NCBI RefSeq assembly: GCF_041296385.1
Contig: NC_091014.1
Coordinates: 8,531,578-8,595,577, forward strand
Source of the DNA: Aphelocoma coerulescens
Taxonomy: Eukaryota; Chordata; Aves; Passeriformes; Corvidae
Reading direction: 5' to 3'
DNA length: 64,000 bases
In this document: positions 24,546 to 37,357 of the stretch, one piece after another
How the letters are laid out: each line of letters begins with the position of its first letter
Position numbering within the stretch: the stretch's first letter is position 1
The notes under the pieces: model-generated
Database searches by the model: none
The model's input: only the letters and a program-made list of their open reading frames with translations
What the model was told of the DNA's origin: nothing
Translations under genes and position numbers: made by a program

Positions 24546-27500
24546 TCTTCTGCATGTTTTGAACTGGAAGACCAATTTTAGTTTCAGCTTGGTGGATTAG
24601 ATGAATTTGGTTAGGGAGTTTACTTATCAACCCTACCTGCACTTGCTTTGCATTCCTCCAGGTATAATCTTGAAAAACAATGTTTCCAAGAGTAATGGCT
24701 GGGTTTTGCTTTCCAGAAAAAACCCTGCCACAAGTCTGTGGTTTAAAGCCGTAAGTTAGGTTTGCAGTCCATCATATTTTAGATCAATACACTACAGAGA
24801 GCTGACACAGATCCTGCACAAAGACAGATTGCACTTTCAAGGGAATTTCATGCCATTTAAAAATGGAATTAAGCAAGATGGAAATGCTAAAAATACATGA
24901 AAAATAAAGTTTAAGCCACTAAAGGAAAACCATGTGTGTTATTCTGCATATTAAAAGACAACAAGCTGCCACAAAATAAATATTCCCTGCTAATGAGCTA
25001 ATATTTAATCAGCACAGTGCTCTGTTCTGAAAAAAGAAAAATCTTCTGCTGGCCACTTTTTGTTGGTGGTCCTTTAAAAAGATAGAGTGAAAACTCAAGC
25101 AGGCTGTATTTAAATTACTTTTTTTTTTCTTCTATGCAGTGAAGCAGGAACAGGCTCTAGTGCTTCTCATAATTTTATTTATGACCCTAAGCCCTCAATC
25201 TCAGAGAAAATGGAGGTCATGCTGCTCCTTATACATGTTGTCATGCAGATATGTGGGCTTTCAAATGGGGTGTTTACTTCTAAACCTCAAGGTAACATAC
25301 ATTTTTTAATGACTTCCAATTTGGTTTGGTTTTGTTTTTTTTTTTCTGGACTCCACGAATGGGACTGCTGCTGCTTGTCCCCCTCATTGAATATGGAAAG
25401 GATCTGTCTGCTGAATCCCACGAGATGTTAATGTGCTGGGGCTGGGCAGAGTTATCTATAGCTCTTTGCACCTTGGGGCCCAGACTCCAGCAGAGTTCTG
25501 CAGAGGGAGCGTAGCAATGGAAGGGGGACAACAAAACACACATTGGTGAGAAGAGAGGAGATTCTTCTCAAGACCTGAATAAAGAGTGATAAAAGCTGGC
25601 ACAGGGGTAGGCTAAATTTTGATAAATTGCCTTCCACTTCTGTACCTAGGTTTTCCCCACCTTTTCAAGTTTAAAATCAATCTTTCCAATGAACTTTTGA
25701 ATAGCCAGAAAATGTTTAATTTACTATTTACAGCTGTGACTGGTGTATGAAAGAGTATTTCAAGCTGTGCAAAATATCACCACCTGGATAAAATTTACCT
25801 GACACCCTCCCTCTGCAGTACACTTTTTTTCCCAGCAGGCCAAAAATTTAATGCTGCTTCCCTTACTCTCAGTGGATTTTGCTCATCTCACAGTATTTCA
25901 TCAAGGATGAAAGGGCTCTGGCATGTTATTTAACCTTTGAATAACATGCTAGAGACTAAATTAAGAATGTCTTCTATAGCACAGTTGCCATTTACTGCAC
26001 AGAGTCAGAGATACAGTGGAGAGCACAAAAAATTATAGATCCTCCACATATATTCTTGACTCAACAACTTCATCCCTCTGGATGTTGCCTCTGGGCTGGA
26101 ATAGGGTTCTCTGTGGCAGTACAGGACATTTGCTTCCTGCTGCTTTTGTATCTCATCCTTCTTCCTAGGCAGCCTTCCTTCTTCCGAGCACAGAAAGTCT
26201 TCTTAGTTTATATTTCTTAAAAGCAGATCCTTGCTTATTTTTGGAGTCTTCTTTTTCACTCTTCTGTGAACTACTGGAGAATGTGGTATCTTCTGGCTAC
26301 TGCCAGCTTCCTTTGAAAAGCAATTATTTGATCCAGAGTACAGCTGTTGAGTTTTATGATTTCCCATTGTATCCCAACATGGAGAAAGAGTATATTTTGC
26401 CTTGTCAGAAAATGCTAAATTCAAGATGCCCAGAAAGGAGTCTGGTGATACAGCAGTTTTTGTACCAGTGTCTTCTCATTAGCATTTCAATTTCTTTGAC
26501 TTTACCTGGACAAATTAATGAAACTCTTGCACTATTCAAAGACAAAAAGAGGTTATAGGGTTAAAGGGCAACATATTTGTAATTGGAGGTAAAGTAGGTT
26601 TGCATTCCTTCTCCTCTCTAGAAGAATTTTTGCACCCTTGACTAAAACTGTCTCTCACTGGGACTAACCATGTTCAGATGTCCCTGGAACCAACCATGTT
26701 CAGGTGTAGGAAGTAAGTAGAGAGATTCAAAGTTGTGCTGGAGGGTGCTTGTTCCCTTCAGGGTTTTTGGTGTTTTCAGCTAGATTACAGATCCTTTAAG
26801 TAGTAACTGGACTGAGTAGAACTTCCTGGACATGGAAGATCAGATTTATTTTAGGGGCAATATCAAGCCTGTTTATGACAGGATGTGCAAGGACTGAAAG
26901 CAGTGGTAGCCATTTGAGATGCTCTGAGAGCCTCTCTGACCTCCAGCTGATGCTCTAGAAGAACATGGTCCTCCTTGGAGGTATGTTGTGTCTGCTGGCT
27001 TTCACAGAAATTCCTGCACATTTCCACATAAAACAGCAATAGATGGATGTTTCTGCTTGCATAACTGAAGCCTGTCCTAGGTGTCTTCTTTTATGATGTG
27101 ATACATTCCCTAGGCCCCAATTAGATTGCATTAACTAGATTTACATCAACTATAATGGAGCTTAGATACTCAGCTCGTATAATGACAGCTGCAGATAGAC
27201 AAATTATGTGTCTAATCTTGCACCAAATCCAACCCCAAATCAATCATCACTAGGAGTGAAAGAAAGAAGTCAGTTACAGTCAGGGGAGGGCTGTACAAAT
27301 ACTCTTTCAGTCTTTTCTCTTTGATCTGTCGCACATATTTTTCAGTTTGGTGAGTTAATTGTCCTAGCTTTTACTCTAACAGAGCCTGGCTGTTTTAAAG
27401 TTTAAAAACCTTGCAGTCTTTTTTATGAGGAGCTCCTTATAGAAGACTGTCTAGACTGTTGACCTCAGCATCAGATCCACTGTATATGTGAAATGTGTGT

Positions 27501-29415
27501 GTGCAGTGGACCTATGACTCTGGTGCTCTCAGCTTCCCAGGAGCCTGACTTCCATGAGTACATCAGGAAGGTGTCATTTCAAAGAGAAGAGGCTGGGACT
27601 GAGGTGTTTTCTGCACAGAGACCCTGTCTTGGGAGCAGTGGGGTCTTTGGCTCTTCTAGCTGACACTGGCTTTTGGATCTGCTCTGGTTCATCCCATTAG
27701 CCAGAGTTTCAGCTTTTTGAATGATACCAGTTCTTCTTTCAGCCCCTAGCTCCTGCAGTAGTGAGGCTGAGTAAGAGCATAGATTTTCAGGAAATAAGTC
27801 TTCACACTGCCACTTGATATCCAGGTAAAAATATTCTTACAGCTTTTAGAGTCTCATATAGATCTGGATGTTTTATCTCTTTTTCCCCTTTCTCTTCCAT
27901 CTACTGACTGAGATTTGCTGTGTAATATTGCTTGTAATTTTTCTAGCTTATTTTCAAGTCTGCACTTTTTTTTTTCATTCATGGGAGGTTGCCTGGTCAC
28001 AAGCTCTCTAGCCCTTTGACAGATGATAATCTTCAATATGTTACATTGATTCATAAGCTGTGTTACCTCTCAAATGCATGTTGGTTGAGCAAGACTTCTT
28101 GCTAAGCAGGGTACAGCTCAGCTCAAGTGGTGGGGTTAGAGTTAGATTCTTCAAATGTAATTACTATAGAAAAAGAAATCAGGGTGCCAGATAAGATTTA
28201 AGACCATCTAGTACAAAACCAGCTAATCTACTTAAATAAAATGTACCAACTTTGGTGCTTAAGTAGGTATAAATTCCCCAACTCGACTGCTGTTCTTGTT
28301 AATACTAACACAGTCCCTATTATGGGCTGTGTTACCCTATTATGGACTAGCCAAGAGAGCAGACAGACTGTCCTGGTTGATACATCACCTAGAGACAGAC
28401 TGAAGAGTAATGAGCTACTGAAGTTCACCCCACACATGTAAGGAGGAGTAAAAGAAAGCAGGTAGGATTCCCCCCATAATGGTACTCACAGCCCTAGGCA
28501 TGCTCCAGTCAGACTTCACAGGATTAATCTCAGCACTTGTGTTGGTGTCAGAGATCAAGCAAGCTTGGACTTTTATTTATGATCTCTTTACTGAAAAGCT
28601 CTGTGTCTCAGCTTGTGTTGTTCTGATTTCTGTTCTCTTGTTCCTGTGAACTTTGGTTTAGAAGTGCAGATAGGCAATATGCTCTAGAGAGATGATGTAC
28701 CTTGAAACTCGGGATATTTAGGCACTGATTCTAAGCAGAAGTACCCTACTGTTTTTTTCCTTTAAGTTTGTTTATTGCATTGGATCCATGGGGAACTGAT
28801 CTACATTGCCTGTAAGCAAGAAAAAAAAAAATCTTGGAATGCATACAAAAATGATTACAGGTGTATGCAATGTTTTGCAGCCAAATAAATTCCCTGACAC
28901 AGTTGAAAAGGTGAGAGGCATGCCCCAGGACCAAGAGTAAATGCTATGGTGGAAGGAAAGAGAAGCTCCTTTAGGCAGTGCTGCTGCTGCACCTTCTGTG
29001 TTTTAAACAATTCAGAAATTCTTTATTCAGGCACAGTGAATGGTAAATGTGAGAGATCTAAAGATTACTTTTTTAATAAATACAATTTGCATCCAAAGGG
29101 ACTGCGGTACCTGTTTGCTAACCAGCTTCAAGTTGTGTTTTGGGATTTGACACGTCTGCCTGCCAACATCTGTACTGTTAGCATGGCATCCTTGCCATGT
29201 TTGGATCTCTTCTGACTTAAAAATTGCTTTCTGAAGTAGACGTTATAGCACTTCTGTCCTTAAATTGAGATTGGGGCAGCTAACCTGCAAGTCCCTTGTT
29301 CTTAATTTGATGGTACAGATATTCTAATATTTGTTTAGTGTTACTCATCTAAGAACAAATCTGCTGGAGTAATTAATGACTCCTCTGTAAGTTTTTTCAT
29401 ACAGTTTTTATTTTT
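24546..29415. other. Unique AT-rich DNA, possible non-coding conservation
   Basis: No exon or repeat family is visible. The stretches at about 24955-25035 and 27105-27240 look non-random (TAAT-type cores, CAGCTG E-box, no repeat signature) and might be conserved regulatory DNA, but this cannot be shown from one sequence. T-runs of 9-11 occur near 25120, 25335 and 27967. Confidence 0.45.
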
Positions 29416-29997
29416 GCTGGTTTTGGCTGGGGTAGAGTTAATTTTCTTCACAGTAGCTGGTATGGGGCTATGGGTTTGATTTGTGCTTAAAACACTATTG
29501 ATAAGTGAGGGATGTTTTTTGTTACTACTGAGCAGGGCTTGCACACAGTCAAGGCCTTTTCTGCTCCTCACCCCAACCTGCCAGCAAAGAGGCTGGGACT
29601 GCATAAGGATTTGGGAAGGGACACAGACAGGACAGCTGGCCTCAGCTGACCTAAGGGATGTCCAGACCATATCATGTCATGCTCAGAATGCAAAGCTGGG
29701 GAAAGAAGTAGGAAGAGGAGACCATTCTGAGTGATGGTGTTTGTCTTCCCAAGTCACTGTTGTGCATGATGGACTCCTGCTTTCCTGGTGGTGGCTGAAT
29801 ACCTGCCTGCCCATGGGAAGTGGTGAATGAATTCCTTTTTTGCTTGCTTTGCTTTGCTCTACCTATTGAACTGTCTTTATCTCAACCATGAGTTTTCTCA
29901 CTCTTACCTTTCTGATTATCTCCCTAGTCCCACAGGGGCAGGGGTGGAATGAGGCAGTTGTGTGGGGCTGAGTTGCCATCTGGGGTTAAACCAAGAC
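29416..29997 (+). mobile_element. Solo LTR of an avian endogenous retrovirus, near full length
   Basis: It opens with 'GCTGGTTTTGGCTGGGGTAG' and 'GAGTTAATTTTCTTCACAGT', runs through 'GTCAAGGCCTTTTCTGCTCC' and closes with 'TCTGGGGTTAAACCAAGAC'. It is about 580 bp and the same family and orientation as the truncated copy at 13604-14021. The TATA region of the other copy corresponds here to a degraded 'AATGCAAAGCTGGGG'. No internal viral sequence lies on either side, so it is a solo LTR left by recombination. I judge it ERVL-like from memory of the family. Confidence 0.88.
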
Positions 29998-32061
29998 TGT
30001 TTGCATATTATTTGTAGCTATATGATGAAAAAAGAAGGCAGGCAGTAGTTGCTGAATATGAAATGTGCCCTAAAGCCATCTGGGAAAAAAAAAAAGACTA
30101 GCTACTATCCAAACACATTTGGTGTGACAGAGGAGGTTGCTGACAGAGGCTGTACCAATCGTATTCAAGGCTTTGTATTTTAGGGAGGCTGCACGATAAA
30201 CTCTTGACTTTGCAAAGTCAAGAACAGGAGCAGCTCCTTGGTCTCAAGGTAAGCTCCATTATTAGATGGTTTTCAGCTCCTTTAATTAAGCTATCTGCAA
30301 AGGAATGCTTTAAAAAGCATGTTGATGAACAGCATGTCTATTTACAACATACTTAACAAATGGAGGAAGCACAGTTCATTTGAGTGTCAATGCAAAGTGG
30401 GATTCTGTACAGCCTTCTGTGAGCCAGGATTGTTTACTCATTTATCCAAAAGCACTGGCAAAATCCAGGCTGTGTAAAACAGGCAGAACTGAATTTTCTT
30501 TGGTTACAGTGTAAAGCGACTTTTATCTCAGGTGGATGTCCAGCACCAAGGTTTATATAAAAGAATTGTTCAGCTGTCATTGCAATATCCACTGGACGAC
30601 AAGCTGGTTGCTCTGCTCATTATTTAATGTCTGAATGGTGATATAAATAGCAACACAGCACATCTTAGTTGTCATGCATTATCATGATAAGTGATGTAAG
30701 AGATGTCACCAAATTCAGTTTTGAGATTTCTGCAAAGCACAATACGTTCATACTTGTGTGTGTGAGAGAGAGAGAAAGGGCTCAAAGCCCCCTTTTTAAT
30801 AATGCAGTCCCAATGTAAAGGCTGAGTAGAAATATTATTCTATTCAGGTAACACTTTGAAATGTCATCAGAAGAAATATCTTTCGTACAAGGCCACAAGA
30901 AATTAAAATTAAAAAAAAAAGAAGGTAAGAAAAAACCTCTACTTTCCTAAAGTGATGGAAGCTGTTCTATTAGAAGTCACAGAAACACTTCTCTCCAAGA
31001 CAGCCTGGCTTTCAAGGAAAACAGGTAGTCCAAAAGTTACATTTAAAAACTAAAACATGAAGAATAAAATAAATAAGTAGTAGAAATGAGAACTTGAGTT
31101 CCCATTTAGCTTAGTTTGGTGCAGAGCTGAGTACAAAAGCAAGGAAGAGAAAGAATAATTATAATAATAAAATGTGCTCACCTCTCAGGATGGGTGCATA
31201 CCATGATAAATGATTTCAATCTATAACCTTTTTAGTTCTCAGTAAAACTGTTCTTTCCAGACAAATCATCCACCACTGAACTGAACTTCCTGAAGTTCTC
31301 TGAATCTGTGATGAGGGTCCCAAAAAAGGCTCTGAACATAAGCCCAGAGAGTTCAGTCTAGTACTGGAATTATTAGAAGTTATCATGACAAAGTTTGTAG
31401 TCAGTTAATATTAAGATATTAAAAAACATTATACAAAGTTAAAAGAGAACTGGTTAGACAAAAATACCCTAAAGGCATCCTTCGTATAAATAATTTACAA
31501 ATAATATCACTCTTACTGAGGAGTTAGCACAGTTAGTGGGTGTCCCTACTCTGTACAGTCCATTCACTGAATAGTGGTGAGAGGTAGTAACAGAAGTAAA
31601 TTATAGATACCTGAAGATGCAGGTATTTCACAGTGCAGCTCTCTGTGTAACTGCTGCCCACTGGTGTCTGAGGTGGCTGAGTACCTGAGGTGGCTTTTCA
31701 TAACTCAGTACTGAGATCAGCCTGGACTCCAGTGGTGGCCAGCATGTCTTGAAACTACCCAGTTTACTAGGGGTGTCTTGTAAGTTGTGCTAAACTTACC
31801 ATAATTAGACTCACACTGTTCTCCAAATCAGTTAATTTTAAATGTCATTGTTTTAGCTGCACAAGCTCTAGTCATATAAATTATGTCAGTGTAACCTTTT
31901 ATACAGTGATACAATCATAGTAACCAAAACAACTTGTGGCTATGTTATTGCTTTCCTAGTTGAGTTGCATCCATAGATTTGAGATGTCCAGCTTGTCTGT
32001 GACTGTTTCAGGAGTAAAAACAGTTCTGAGACAAAAAAAGTGCTTAAGTTCACTCTTCTCA
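29998..32061. other. Unique DNA with a 22-bp palindrome
   Basis: This holds the palindrome listed separately, a short TG/GA dinucleotide run at about 30757-30775, and a partial duplication of CTGAGGTGGCT at 31668-31678 and 31685-31695. No coding signal was found. Confidence 0.5.
30202..30223. repeat. 22-bp perfect palindrome
   Basis: The core CTTGACTTTGCAAAGTCAAG (30203-30222), extended by T and A on its two sides, equals its own reverse complement with no spacer. Each half contains CAAAGTCA, resembling a nuclear-receptor/HNF4-type half-site. Whether any protein binds it is unknown. Confidence 0.95.
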
Positions 32062-32088
32062 TTTTTTTTTTTGGGGGGGGGGGGGGGG
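32062..32088. repeat. T11G16 homopolymer junction
   Basis: Eleven T are followed directly by sixteen G. The G-run could form intermolecular or bulged quadruplexes and is a likely sequencing and assembly error spot. Confidence 0.95.
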
Positions 32089-35000
32089 TGTGTTAAAAAG
32101 TAATGACAGAAAAGTCAGCTTATTCTTTCAGCTGCAAGGGAAAGAGTTCTTTGGTTTGCAAACATACTCATTCCCACTGTCTTTTGTGCCTCAAAATGTT
32201 CACACTAGTAAAAATAAAGATGATTTTATAGGTGCAGTGTTTCTTGATGACTGTTTCTATGCAGAAAATCTTTCCTGTGAGTCCTTTCATGTAAATGTGG
32301 TGTGAATGGTAGACAGCACAAAGGTAACTCATTTAATTAGAGCTTCTTTATTTCCTCTTTTAGCTAGAGACAGCCTAGAAAATCAGCATCATGTTTCTAA
32401 CTAGCAGGAAGAAAAGGCAAAGCTGGTCAGCCAATTGCAGCTCTATATTTATTTTTCCTTCCTCAAGCACAAGAAAAATCAAATGAAGGAAAACATAGAA
32501 AATGCAATGGGAAGAGTGGGTAGCTAACTTCTAAGCTGTATTCTGAGGAAGAAAGCAGGAGGGAGAGTGAAATGAGAGGATGCAGGCAGAAATCTGAGCA
32601 TACTTGAGAAGACACTACGCGCCGTGCGCAATCTGTCCCCCTCGGCAGCACAGCAGACTGTCATTCACTCAGTGTGGGCCAGATTCTTTTTTGTATGGAA
32701 ACCTATTCCACTGCTTTAAAAAGGGGCTCCATATAAATAATTTCTAGGTCCAGGAGGTATTTTTTGACAAACTTCAATAGTACTTTTCTTGCTCTCCACA
32801 TTCATTCCTAAGAGGATGGATTGCATTGCTGTTTGAACTCATAGTTCAGCACATGAATGGCATTTTTTGAAATACACACAGAATTTGCTTGTTACAGCAA
32901 TTCTTTTTGCTGCTCATTTCACATAGTAACTTATATATCCATTAGTGGTAAGATATTCCAAGGGAAAATGTTGTAATTGCACATATTTAAAGGGTACATC
33001 ATTTACCTTTATTACAACTGTAGTTGCAGCTGCGGTCTCAAAAATTATCCCAGTGTGCACCATGCTGGTGCAATTAGGAGAAACTGGTCCTTTGTCTTTA
33101 TAATCCTTCTCTGGATGAGAAATAAGCATATTGATAGAGCAGAGAAACCACTGTACTGTATTATAACTCAGTAAGTCAGCCCAGCCCCATGACAGTTCCT
33201 GGAGAAGTAAAACAGACTTAGAGAATAGTTTAGGAAGAGAAACCTAGTTAGAGTGTTTGCAGTAAATATGAGAGCTGATACGTGGGCGTTGCAGTTACAA
33301 ATCCTGTTATATGCTAATATGATTTATGTGCATAACACCCAAACATAATTATCAGAGTTAACCCCTGTGTACTTGCTGTATTTAAAATTAAAATGAAGTT
33401 ATGCTATTTGCACTTTCAGAACAGTAGATCTATATTACAGATGAACATTTAATAATTTAGCTTATTTTTGCTGACTGAATGCACTGTGCCAAACCACTCT
33501 TCTTTCACTTGAACAGTGATTGACATTCTTCTTGAACCTCATGAATCTTGAATTCAAATGAACTATCTTAATTGCAATTTAATTTAAAAGTATGAGATTT
33601 AATGGAGGTATTCCTTAGCCAGGGAATGAAAGATATAATAGGAGACAGTTTGATACATTGTGCTGTATGAAACTGATGTTTAGCAACAATTTTTCAACAC
33701 AACCTTAATTCTGGAGTGAATTCTTAATAACTGGACATGGGACACCCAACACAATGAAGTAAATGAGCATCTTCCAGTCTAGAGCTCTCTTCATGGTGTT
33801 AATTAGTATGTCTATACTGACTTCATTCTCTGCTCCAGGAGAAACAATATTTATTTTCTGGACCTCTTTTTGCAGAACTGTTTGCACCCTTTATGGTTAA
33901 CGAGTTGGCTTTGCCCTCTCTGAATAGCATGTGGGGCAGTCCTCATCTTGATCACTCCCAAACCATTCTTCATACAATGTGTTTTGTGTGCCCAGTCAAA
34001 TATGTGTATGAGCCAGCTTTGTTTAGGAAAAACCTTGCTGATCTGCTGCAGGGAAAAATCCTGGTTGATAAATTTGTGGACATGCAGGAGACTAGAGAGT
34101 GATCCAGCTGCTGGTGTTGACATACTCATCTTGAACAGTCATATTTAGGCTTTGGTGTAGCAAAGCACTCCTACTCCATTTTTATTTAATACAATTACTG
34201 CTTCTCTTAACTGAGGACTAACTCTCCTTCCTACAAACTGCTAGGGACTTCTAAGAAAGATCTGTTAGTGCAGAAATGGAAAAAATAATGCTTAAGTTTT
34301 TAAAGACTGCTGAATTCTGGAAGGTATCCATCTGCACACACCCGGGGAGCAGGAATTGTGGTATTGCATATGCCTTCTATGCAATACTCAATCCAAAAAG
34401 CTGCAACCTTCTACGCTTGTAAGTGGCGGCAGATATAACTCTGTTTTGACTAGTAAACCAAAAAATGTATTAAGAAAGCAGCATTTTTCATTTTGAAAAT
34501 GTCAAAACAAAGTGTCAGCAATTCTGAAAAGAAACGGTCCCTAAGATCTGTTTGTTTGCCCCTTCTGTTTGGAAACAAGACATACAAGAACTCTCTGTGG
34601 GAAAGTTTATTGTTTTGTTGAGTCTTTACTTTCTGAGAAGAAAAAAAATATTCAAAATCTTCTCAGCCATCCTGCTAATTCCTGATTTTTGCTGCTCCAA
34701 TTTCCATAGGTAAAGAAGCATGTGCTAGTGATTCCTGGAATTACACATGAATATTTTAGTTTGTCATCTTCAACTCAGATCAGATTAAAAAACTATGACC
34801 TTCAACAGTCACCATCTTGCTGTGAAGGGATTTATTCCTTTCAGTTTGACTCTTGTGCTCTAAACTTTGATACAGGCCTTTGCTTTGGTGAAAGGATTTC
34901 TGTGGTAACTCCTTGTTAAGCAAATTATATACAGATTTCCAGATTTTATTATTATACTCCGTTCAGTCTTGAAACTCCCACAGGAACTAGACCTTTATTC

Positions 35001-36374
35001 CACATCTCCGTCTTGGTCAAAATACTGAAAGTTTATGAGGTGATAGAGACCTACTCCCTCATATCTTGTACCCGTTATAGGACCCATTAGAGTGCTGGAA
35101 TCCCATTAAAATGGTTAAGACTGCAGCTTAGCATCTCACAGAACACCAAATAGAAGAATATAGTGGATTCACATGGGAACAGACTATTTTTCCAAGAAAG
35201 ACCTAGTCCAATACACCTGACCTGGCTTGCATTGGCAACACGTTATGGCCTATCCTTAGTATGGCCACCTGCTGTAGCCACTACTGAGGTGCAACGTGAA
35301 AACACTTTTCATACAATGGCTTACTGAGCAAATTGTGCCAAGGGCTGCATGCACAATAGCCTGATGTACTGGTTTCACCGTGAAGTGTAGAGAGTTCATC
35401 AGTCTCATCTTAAAAAGGGCAGCTTCAGAGTGCGTGATGGTTTCAGCAACATTCCATCCCTTCCCCAGGCTCTACTGGGTGGTTAGCAACAAAAGTAGTT
35501 GATGAAAGCCTGTGAAAGACACATAAAATAATCTAGAAACCAATTAACAGTTTAATTGGCAAATAAACCTATTCTTTACCCCCAAATGTTTCTGAAGATT
35601 GTGCAAGTAATGAGGTGGAAAAGATGAGCATCAAATAAAATTCCAAAAATAGTACAGCAAAAAAAGTGCAAGACAGTAAAAGGTCAAGCTCAAGGAACAT
35701 GAAATTCAACATTCAACATTGACTTGTCTGGCTGGGAGATATGTATGGGTTGAAATCTCTATCTCTGACTAACATACAACATAAGGCCTGAAGTTTTTGT
35801 AGTGAGATTGCTCCCATTTACACAAAAAAATTTAAAAAACATTAGAAAGAATATCCTTTTTTAATTGCCAATAACCCCTGAAGCTCACTAGCAAAAAATT
35901 TTACATGGGCATTAATGGGATCCTGATAAAGATTAGTCCTCCCCAGAAAAAGCAACAGCTATTTTACAGAGAATGGAAGTCATAAAGCTGTAAGGTCCTT
36001 GCTTCAGGGCATAAACCAACTGCAGACACAGGAAGTTAAGAACAAATTTCTCCCTAGGAGCTGATTATTATTTAATGAGTCATCATCATTTTAGTAATGA
36101 ATGAATGATTGGAATATTAATTTATTTATTTTTTGGTGTTATCATACTAACTTGAAGCAAAGAAATCTCCAGGAATCAATGGCTAATTTTTTGAAGATCT
36201 AGGCACTAATCTGCTGCCTGTCAGGGCTGGAATTAAAACAAATTTGCTCTTTTGCAAGTTATATTAGACTGTAATAACATGGAATGTGCGAGCAACTTCC
36301 AATTATGATACAATGACAAGCTCATGCAAACACATACAGTTTTTAACTCTTTCATATCTCTGGTATTGTGCTCC

Positions 36375-36393
36375 TGTACATGGTTCATGTACA
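36375..36393. repeat. Perfect 8-bp inverted repeat, 3-nt loop
   Basis: TGTACATG, GTT, CATGTACA. It is a short hairpin in plain DNA, not followed by a T-run, and is probably fortuitous. Confidence 0.85.
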
Positions 36394-37153
36394 AAAATCA
36401 GAACTAGGTGGAGTGATACTATCTCCATGGAACCAGCACATTCAGAGCCATGGAGAGGATTCCCAGGAAAAGCGCCATCCAGCTGGTCTTCAAGAAATAG
36501 TGAAACCGACATTTTTTCTCCAGAAATACATATGGATGTTGAATTCCAAGTAGCAATATGAGCTGCTTATTCTGTAGGCTCAGAAGAAACTGACCGATAA
36601 ATCTCATTATTTCCACGCTTAGGACAGTTGAGTCTGCAGAAAGACTCAATATAGAAGAAAGCTGGATTATGAAAACTGTGGGATATGTCTAGACCAAGCC
36701 AGAAAAGCAAATTCTTCGGGGGTGCAGATTGCTTCCACTCAGCAGAATAATACTGGAAGAGAAGAACAAATTCTGAAAATCAAATTAAGAGCTTCTAGCT
36801 CTTCACTCAATCAGATAGTGCTAATATAGAGAGAAGCAAAAGAGCAAAGGTAAGTCCCCAGAAGGCCATGGGAAAGATTTGGGTCCTGATGATGACTTCC
36901 AAACCACTGTAAGACTCTTAAAAATGACTTCCGAACAAATCACTTAGCTTTCACTGAGAGATCTAGACAGAATCAGAAAAATTGTCTCCTGCTCCAGTCT
37001 GTTGGGGTTGATCCTGGTTTCACCTCTGAGGTCCTGTTCTCCACTATGACAGTTTACAGTGAAGAGTGTCAAATTAGTTCTGCCTCTTGAGTGTGACGTT
37101 TTGAGAAATACCAAGTATCAGTTTCCTTTCAGAGGATTTGGGCTTGACTTCTG

Positions 37154-37357
37154 CTTTCATCCATCAAAGTGGAAGACTTTCTTCAGACCATGTCCTCTGG
37201 CTTCTCCACTGCCTACAGCTCTAGTGAAGGAGAAACAGAATTAGAAGAGAGAAAGTTAATCCCATGCAAAAACAAAAAGGAAGAGGATGATGAATACCAC
37301 CAGTCTTCTCCAAAGAAGGAGAATGACAGACTGGAGAGGAGTATTGAGGAAATATAA
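37154..37357 (+). pseudogene. Possible protein-coding fragment, unidentified
   Basis: After an upstream stop at 37145 the frame runs about 67 codons to TAA. It reads as a charged, protein-like stretch: a Ser-rich part ('SSGFSTAYSSSEGE') followed by an acidic/lysine-rich part ending 'SPKKENDRLERSIEEI'. The composition resembles a disordered region of a nuclear protein more than random translation of AT-rich DNA. I do not recognise the protein. There is no good splice donor within the frame and no start codon in a strong context, so if real it is more likely a decayed retrocopy than an exon. Chance is quite possible. Confidence 0.2.

Noticed and set aside
13604..29997. The two same-family LTRs as ends of a single provirus
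   Set aside because: They are 15.4 kb apart with CR1 and unique DNA between, no retroviral genes, and they differ in truncation and divergence.
31668..31695. CTGAGGTGGCT repeated twice as an array
   Set aside because: There are only two copies with a 6-bp gap and no further units.
33851..34129. Overlapping open frames on both strands (69 and 92 codons) as a decayed gene
   Set aside because: The translations show no recognisable domain, and overlapping frames of this size are expected by chance.
36375..36393. Hairpin as an RNA gene or terminator
   Set aside because: The 8-bp stem is too short, there is no flanking precursor structure, and bacterial-type terminators do not apply here.
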